In this document: positions 6,313 through 9,249 of the stretch, in pieces
How the letters are laid out: each line of letters starts with the position of its first letter
Numbering within the stretch: position 1 is the first letter of the stretch
Assembly (NCBI GenBank): GCA_021786655.1
Contig: JAJYMU010000198.1
Coordinates: 1-9,249 of the forward strand
Origin: Bacteroidota bacterium
GTDB lineage: Bacteria > Bacteroidota > Ignavibacteria > Ignavibacteriales > Melioribacteraceae
Direction of reading: 5' to 3'
DNA: 9,249 nt
Made by a program: the position numbers and the translations under genes
Notes under the pieces: model-generated
Databases searched by the model: none
What the model saw: the letters and a program-made list of their open reading frames with translations, nothing else
What the model was told of the DNA's origin: nothing

Positions 6313-7167
6313 CTACTTTACAGGTTCTTCTGGTTGTAAAACCATTATTCCTGTTTGCTTCTTGATCCCTTTGATATAATCTGCGAGCGGTTTTTCTGTG
6401 ATCTGAACTTTGTAACCGACATTCGGCGCGTGAAGCAGATGAATTCTTCCGTCGTCCATTCTAATCGCAATGCCGGTATGGGCAATGTCCAGCCCGTCAA
6501 CATTGGTTGTAATACCGATTATGTCGCCGTTTTCGATTTTCTTTTCGACGCTTTCAATTTTTTCTTGAGGCACGTAGTAATTTTTTCTCGATGAGATTTG
6601 TTTTTCAATTGCAGCAATTTCATCGACAAATTTCGGATTGTCTTTCAACTGCCGGTATGAATTAACATGTGTGCTCATGAAATCAATTTTCTTTTTGTAT
6701 GGCACGCCGCCAATTTCTTTTGTAATATCTTTCCCGATGCCGCGTTTGTTCATATCGTAAATCCAATCGGAGAAATAATGCAGCCGTGATGGATACTCGT
6801 CAATCTTGCCGTTGCGGTAACGAATCTTCGTCAGCTCATTTTCATAATCTTGGAATGAGGTCTTTCCATCTTTGATGCATCGCGCCAACACTAGAGAACT
6901 TTCCAAGAACGTGTAGCAGTCAAGACCGGTTAAATGGATTACCAAATTTTCCTCATCACTTTTTTCCAAAGTGTTTGGCGCATAATCCGTTCCCATAAAA
7001 CTTTTCGCGATAGCAATTATCACTTCGTTGATTGGGAGTTTGGAAAGATTTTTTTCTACAGCCAATTCAAACTTGGATTTGCAAACATCAACGTCGGCTT
7101 GAGTATAGATCGCTTGGGAAAAAACATTTGACGCGAGAAAGAGCAGCAGCAAAAAATATTTTTTCAT
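6313..7167 (-). CDS. secreted DUF1460 protein, NlpC/P60-like cysteine amidase/peptidase
   Basis: DUF1460 proteins are papain-like (NlpC/P60-type) enzymes; characterised members are N-acetylmuramoyl-L-alanine amidase-like and act on peptidoglycan fragments. The protein is 284 residues with a signal peptide: MKK, a leucine-rich core, then VFS before Gln18, a typical Bacteroidota-style cleavage site, so it should act in the periplasm or outside. The likely nucleophile is Cys84 in LTGLDCYTFLES, and the likely catalytic His is His230 in GLDIAHTGIAI, with IHLLHAPNVG after it. FMGTDYAP and FSDWIYDMNKRG are also family-like. There is no lipobox cysteine after the signal. The ATG overlaps the dnaB stop by 4 bp (ATGA), with AGAGGA 9 nt upstream, so translation is probably coupled to dnaB. 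The exact cleaved bond is unknown. Confidence 0.85.
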   Translation of the reverse strand: MKKYFLLLLFLASNVFSQAIYTQADVDVCKSKFELAVEKNLSKLPINEVIIAIAKSFMGTDYAPNTLEKSDEENLVIHLTGLDCYTFLESSLVLARCIKDGKTSFQDYENELTKIRYRNGKIDEYPSRLHYFSDWIYDMNKRGIGKDITKEIGGVPYKKKIDFMSTHVNSYRQLKDNPKFVDEIAAIEKQISSRKNYYVPQEKIESVEKKIENGDIIGITTNVDGLDIAHTGIAIRMDDGRIHLLHAPNVGYKVQITEKPLADYIKGIKKQTGIMVLQPEEPVK

Positions 7168-8630
7168 ATAGGAAGATCCTCTGCGGCTTCAATCTGCTCT
7201 GCCGGAGCGGGTAATTGCTGTCTGAACCGTTCCAGATTTTCGAACTTCGCATAATCTTTCATGAACCGGAGTTTAACGTCACCAATGGGACCGTTACGCT
7301 GCTTGCCTACAATAACTTCGGCAACACCTTCCGTGGATTCACCGTTCATATCTCCGCCGGAATATTGTGTGATGTTATAAACTTCCGGGCGGTATAAAAA
7401 CAGAACGACGTCGGCATCTTGTTCGATTGAACCAGACTCGCGCAAATCCGAAAGCATCGGCTTCTTATCTGTGCGCGCTTCAACTTGCCGGTTCAACTGC
7501 GAAAGCGCAATAACCGGAATGTTCAACTCCTTTGCCAATGCTTTGAGTGACCTTGATATTGTAGAAATTTCCCGCTCGCGACTTTCCATATGGAATGATG
7601 AACTCAACAGCTGAAGATAATCAATAACAATCATTCCGATATTCTTTTCATTTTTTAATCGTCGCGCCTTGGCTCTAAGTTCAAGTATTGAGATTGCCGG
7701 TGTATCGTCTATATATATCGGCGCTTTGCTTAACTTATGAACCGTCCGGCTAATCTTTGCGCCGTCTTCAGCTCTGAATTTTCCAGTTCTAACGTTGTGC
7801 GCGTTGATGCGCGCTTCGGCGGATATTAATCTTGTTGCAAGCTGAATGGTTGACATTTCCAAACTGAAAATTCCAATCGGAACGTTATGATCAATTGCCG
7901 CGTTGCGTGCCGCAGACATTGCGAATGCTGTTTTTCCCATCGAGGGACGTGCAGCAACAATTATCAAATCCGATTTCTGGAATCCACCGAGCAAATCATC
8001 CAACTCAAGAAATCCCGACGGAACGGAAAACATGGAAATGTGTTTGGAATGAATCGCTTCAATTAATTCGAGCGCTTCTTTTACAGCCTTATCCATCGAC
8101 TTGAATGATTCTTTAATTCCCTCTTCGGAAATTTGAAATATTTTGCTTTCGGCTGCATCGAGCAAATCAAAAACGTCTTCGTTTCCATCGTATGCCGAAT
8201 TAGCAATCGTCATTGAAGCGCTGATGAGCTGGCGAAGAATCCATTTTTCCAAGACTACGCGCGCGTGATAATCTATATTAGCTGCTGATGAAACGTCTTG
8301 CGTTAATTTGCTCAAGTAAACGGCGCCTCCAGCTGCATCAACTTTGCCGGATTTTTTTAATTCTTCATAAACCGAAACCGTGTCAATCGGTTCGTTCGCT
8401 TCGTACAACGAAAACATTGCTTCGAAAACAGCGCGGTTCTTTTTATCAAAAAACGAATCCGGTTTTAGAACTTCGACGGCTTTTGGAACAGCACTTTCAT
8501 CAATTAACATTGCGCCGAGAACCGACATTTCAACTTCTGTCGCTGCCGGCGGCTGTTTGGCTGAAGATTTTAATTTTTCAATGTCAAAATTTTCTTTCCC
8601 GCCGGTTCTGTTTACTGTGCGCTTTGCCAT
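7164..8630 (-). CDS. dnaB: replicative DNA helicase DnaB
   Basis: DnaB is the hexameric 5'-3' helicase at the replication fork. At 488 residues it is full length. After about 25 polar residues the N-terminal primase-binding domain begins at EVEMSVLGAMLID (32-44). The linker and RecA-like motor follow. Walker A is ARPSMGKT (227-234), with SLEMS (256-260) holding the catalytic Glu. Walker B is MIVIDYLQLL (333-342), followed by ALSQLNRQVE with Gln378, and LRESGSIEQDADVV. KQRNGP (443-448) carries the arginine finger region. There is no intein at the usual insertion points. The start ATG is one base after the stop of the uracil-DNA glycosylase gene (TAA-A-ATG) and has no strong Shine-Dalgarno, so translation is probably by re-initiation. 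The C-terminal tail (about 471-488) is a short acidic, Ala/Pro-rich stretch of the kind commonly variable in this family. Confidence 0.97.
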   Translation of the reverse strand: MAKRTVNRTGGKENFDIEKLKSSAKQPPAATEVEMSVLGAMLIDESAVPKAVEVLKPDSFFDKKNRAVFEAMFSLYEANEPIDTVSVYEELKKSGKVDAAGGAVYLSKLTQDVSSAANIDYHARVVLEKWILRQLISASMTIANSAYDGNEDVFDLLDAAESKIFQISEEGIKESFKSMDKAVKEALELIEAIHSKHISMFSVPSGFLELDDLLGGFQKSDLIIVAARPSMGKTAFAMSAARNAAIDHNVPIGIFSLEMSTIQLATRLISAEARINAHNVRTGKFRAEDGAKISRTVHKLSKAPIYIDDTPAISILELRAKARRLKNEKNIGMIVIDYLQLLSSSFHMESREREISTISRSLKALAKELNIPVIALSQLNRQVEARTDKKPMLSDLRESGSIEQDADVVLFLYRPEVYNITQYSGGDMNGESTEGVAEVIVGKQRNGPIGDVKLRFMKDYAKFENLERFRQQLPAPAEQIEAAEDLPI

Positions 8631-8631
8631 T

Positions 8632-9234
8632 TTAATTTACACTCAGTTCGTCGTATAATTTTTTGAATTTCTTAAAATCTTCCCAGCAGCCTCTTTTCCA
8701 ATGCGGATTTCTAAGCAGAGCTGCCGGATGATAAGTTGCAAAAACTTTTATTCCGTCTAGATCATAAATATTTTCACGAAGATCAGTCAAAGATAATTTT
8801 TTGCCGAGCAATGCATTTGCCGCAACTCTTCCCAAACACAAAATAATTTTCGGTTTGATTAATTCGATTTGTTTAAGAAGATGAGGTTTGCATGTATCTT
8901 CTTCCGAAGGAAGCGGGTCGCGGTTATTAGGAGGACGGCATTTTAAAATGTTCGCTATGTAAACTTCTTCCCGTTTCATGTCGAGGGCTTTCAAAATGTC
9001 GTTCAACAATTTTCCGGCTCTGCCAACGAACGGTTCGCCCTGAGCATCTTCATCAGCGCCGGGAGCTTCACCAATCAACATTGCTGTAGCATTGGGATTG
9101 CCGACGCCGAAGACAAATTTATTCCTCGTCTTGCCCAAAGCGCACTTCTGGCAATTATGAATCAACGAATCTAGTTCTTTGAGAGATTTTGCCGACTGAA
9201 AATCTTCTTGGAATAAATTATTGTTCAATTCCAC
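8632..9234 (-). CDS. family-4 uracil-DNA glycosylase (iron-sulfur type)
   Basis: This enzyme cuts uracil from DNA, the first step of base excision repair of deaminated cytosine. The protein is 200 residues, normal for family 4. The four [4Fe-4S] cysteines are present: Cys28 and Cys31 (NCQKC), Cys99 (LKCRPP) and Cys115 (DTCKPH). Motif A is GEAPGADEDAQGEPFVG (55-71), where GEAPG is diagnostic of family 4 rather than family 1. Motif B is HPAALLRNP (169-177). NILKCRPPNNRDP is another family block. The GTG start at 9234 is not certain: the five codons to the window edge are open, with no stop and only a weak upstream purine stretch, so the true start may lie outside. It is the first visible gene of the operon leading into dnaB. 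Confidence 0.93.
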   Translation of the reverse strand: MELNNNLFQEDFQSAKSLKELDSLIHNCQKCALGKTRNKFVFGVGNPNATAMLIGEAPGADEDAQGEPFVGRAGKLLNDILKALDMKREEVYIANILKCRPPNNRDPLPSEEDTCKPHLLKQIELIKPKIILCLGRVAANALLGKKLSLTDLRENIYDLDGIKVFATYHPAALLRNPHWKRGCWEDFKKFKKLYDELSVN

Positions 9235-9249
9235 TTCTATCTTTTTCGA

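Noticed and set aside
7690..7730. TATATATAT run within dnaB as a promoter or repeat
   Set aside because: It encodes the conserved PIYIDDT stretch of DnaB, so the run is explained by codons.
7164..8630. Intein in DnaB
   Set aside because: The Walker A, Walker B and SQLNR regions are uninterrupted and the protein has the normal length.
8288..8658. Two overlapping plus-strand open frames (115 and 92 codons) opposite the start of dnaB
   Set aside because: They are antisense to conserved DnaB sequence and read as low-complexity Leu/Ser/Arg-rich translations typical of the non-coding strand.

Overview
The window is 9.2 kb of ordinary-looking, gene-dense bacterial chromosome with modest to low GC. 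It most resembles the Bacteroidota/Ignavibacteriota/Chlorobiota group. That placement is an inference from gene content and style: a bacillithiol-type BshB1 deacetylase, a DUF1460 protein whose signal peptide appears to end in Ser before a Gln, a family-4 uracil-DNA glycosylase, GatB-dependent tRNA charging, and mixed strong and absent Shine-Dalgarno sequences. A 16S or marker-gene comparison would be needed to settle it.

Layout, left to right. (1) A minus-strand operon occupies 2851 down to 1. It holds bshB1 (bacillithiol pathway deacetylase), a 3-hydroxyisobutyrate dehydrogenase-family NAD(P) oxidoreductase, and a DASS/SLC13 sodium:anion symporter that runs off the left edge. The first two overlap by 4 bp and the third starts 12 bp further on, so they are probably co-translated. 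The middle gene is broken in this sequence by a single-base frameshift near 1566. (2) A divergent spacer (2852-3003) leads into gatB on the plus strand (3004-4452). (3) gatB converges on, and overlaps by 14 bp, a minus-strand RmlD-like SDR gene (4439-5320). (4) A second divergent AT-rich spacer (5321-5407) carries a 17-bp palindrome just before the start of nfo (endonuclease IV, 5408-6262). (5) A short convergent spacer (6263-6312) holds a GC-rich palindrome. (6) A second minus-strand operon runs from the right edge to 6313: family-4 uracil-DNA glycosylase, replicative helicase dnaB, and a secreted DUF1460 protein. The junctions here are 1 bp and a 4-bp overlap.

Functionally the right half is DNA maintenance. 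The glycosylase removes uracil, endonuclease IV cuts the resulting abasic sites, and DnaB unwinds the fork. The two repair genes are in separate, convergent units. The left half is thiol metabolism, small-molecule oxidoreduction and anion uptake. gatB supplies one subunit of the tRNA-dependent amidotransferase; gatA and gatC are not in the window.

I found no RNA genes, CRISPR array, transposase, phage genes or inteins, and no spacer longer than about 150 bp. I do not see a convincing undescribed system. The points most worth checking are the frameshift, the palindrome at the nfo leader, the GC-rich palindrome after nfo, and the tight coupling of a periplasmic cell-wall-type enzyme to dnaB.
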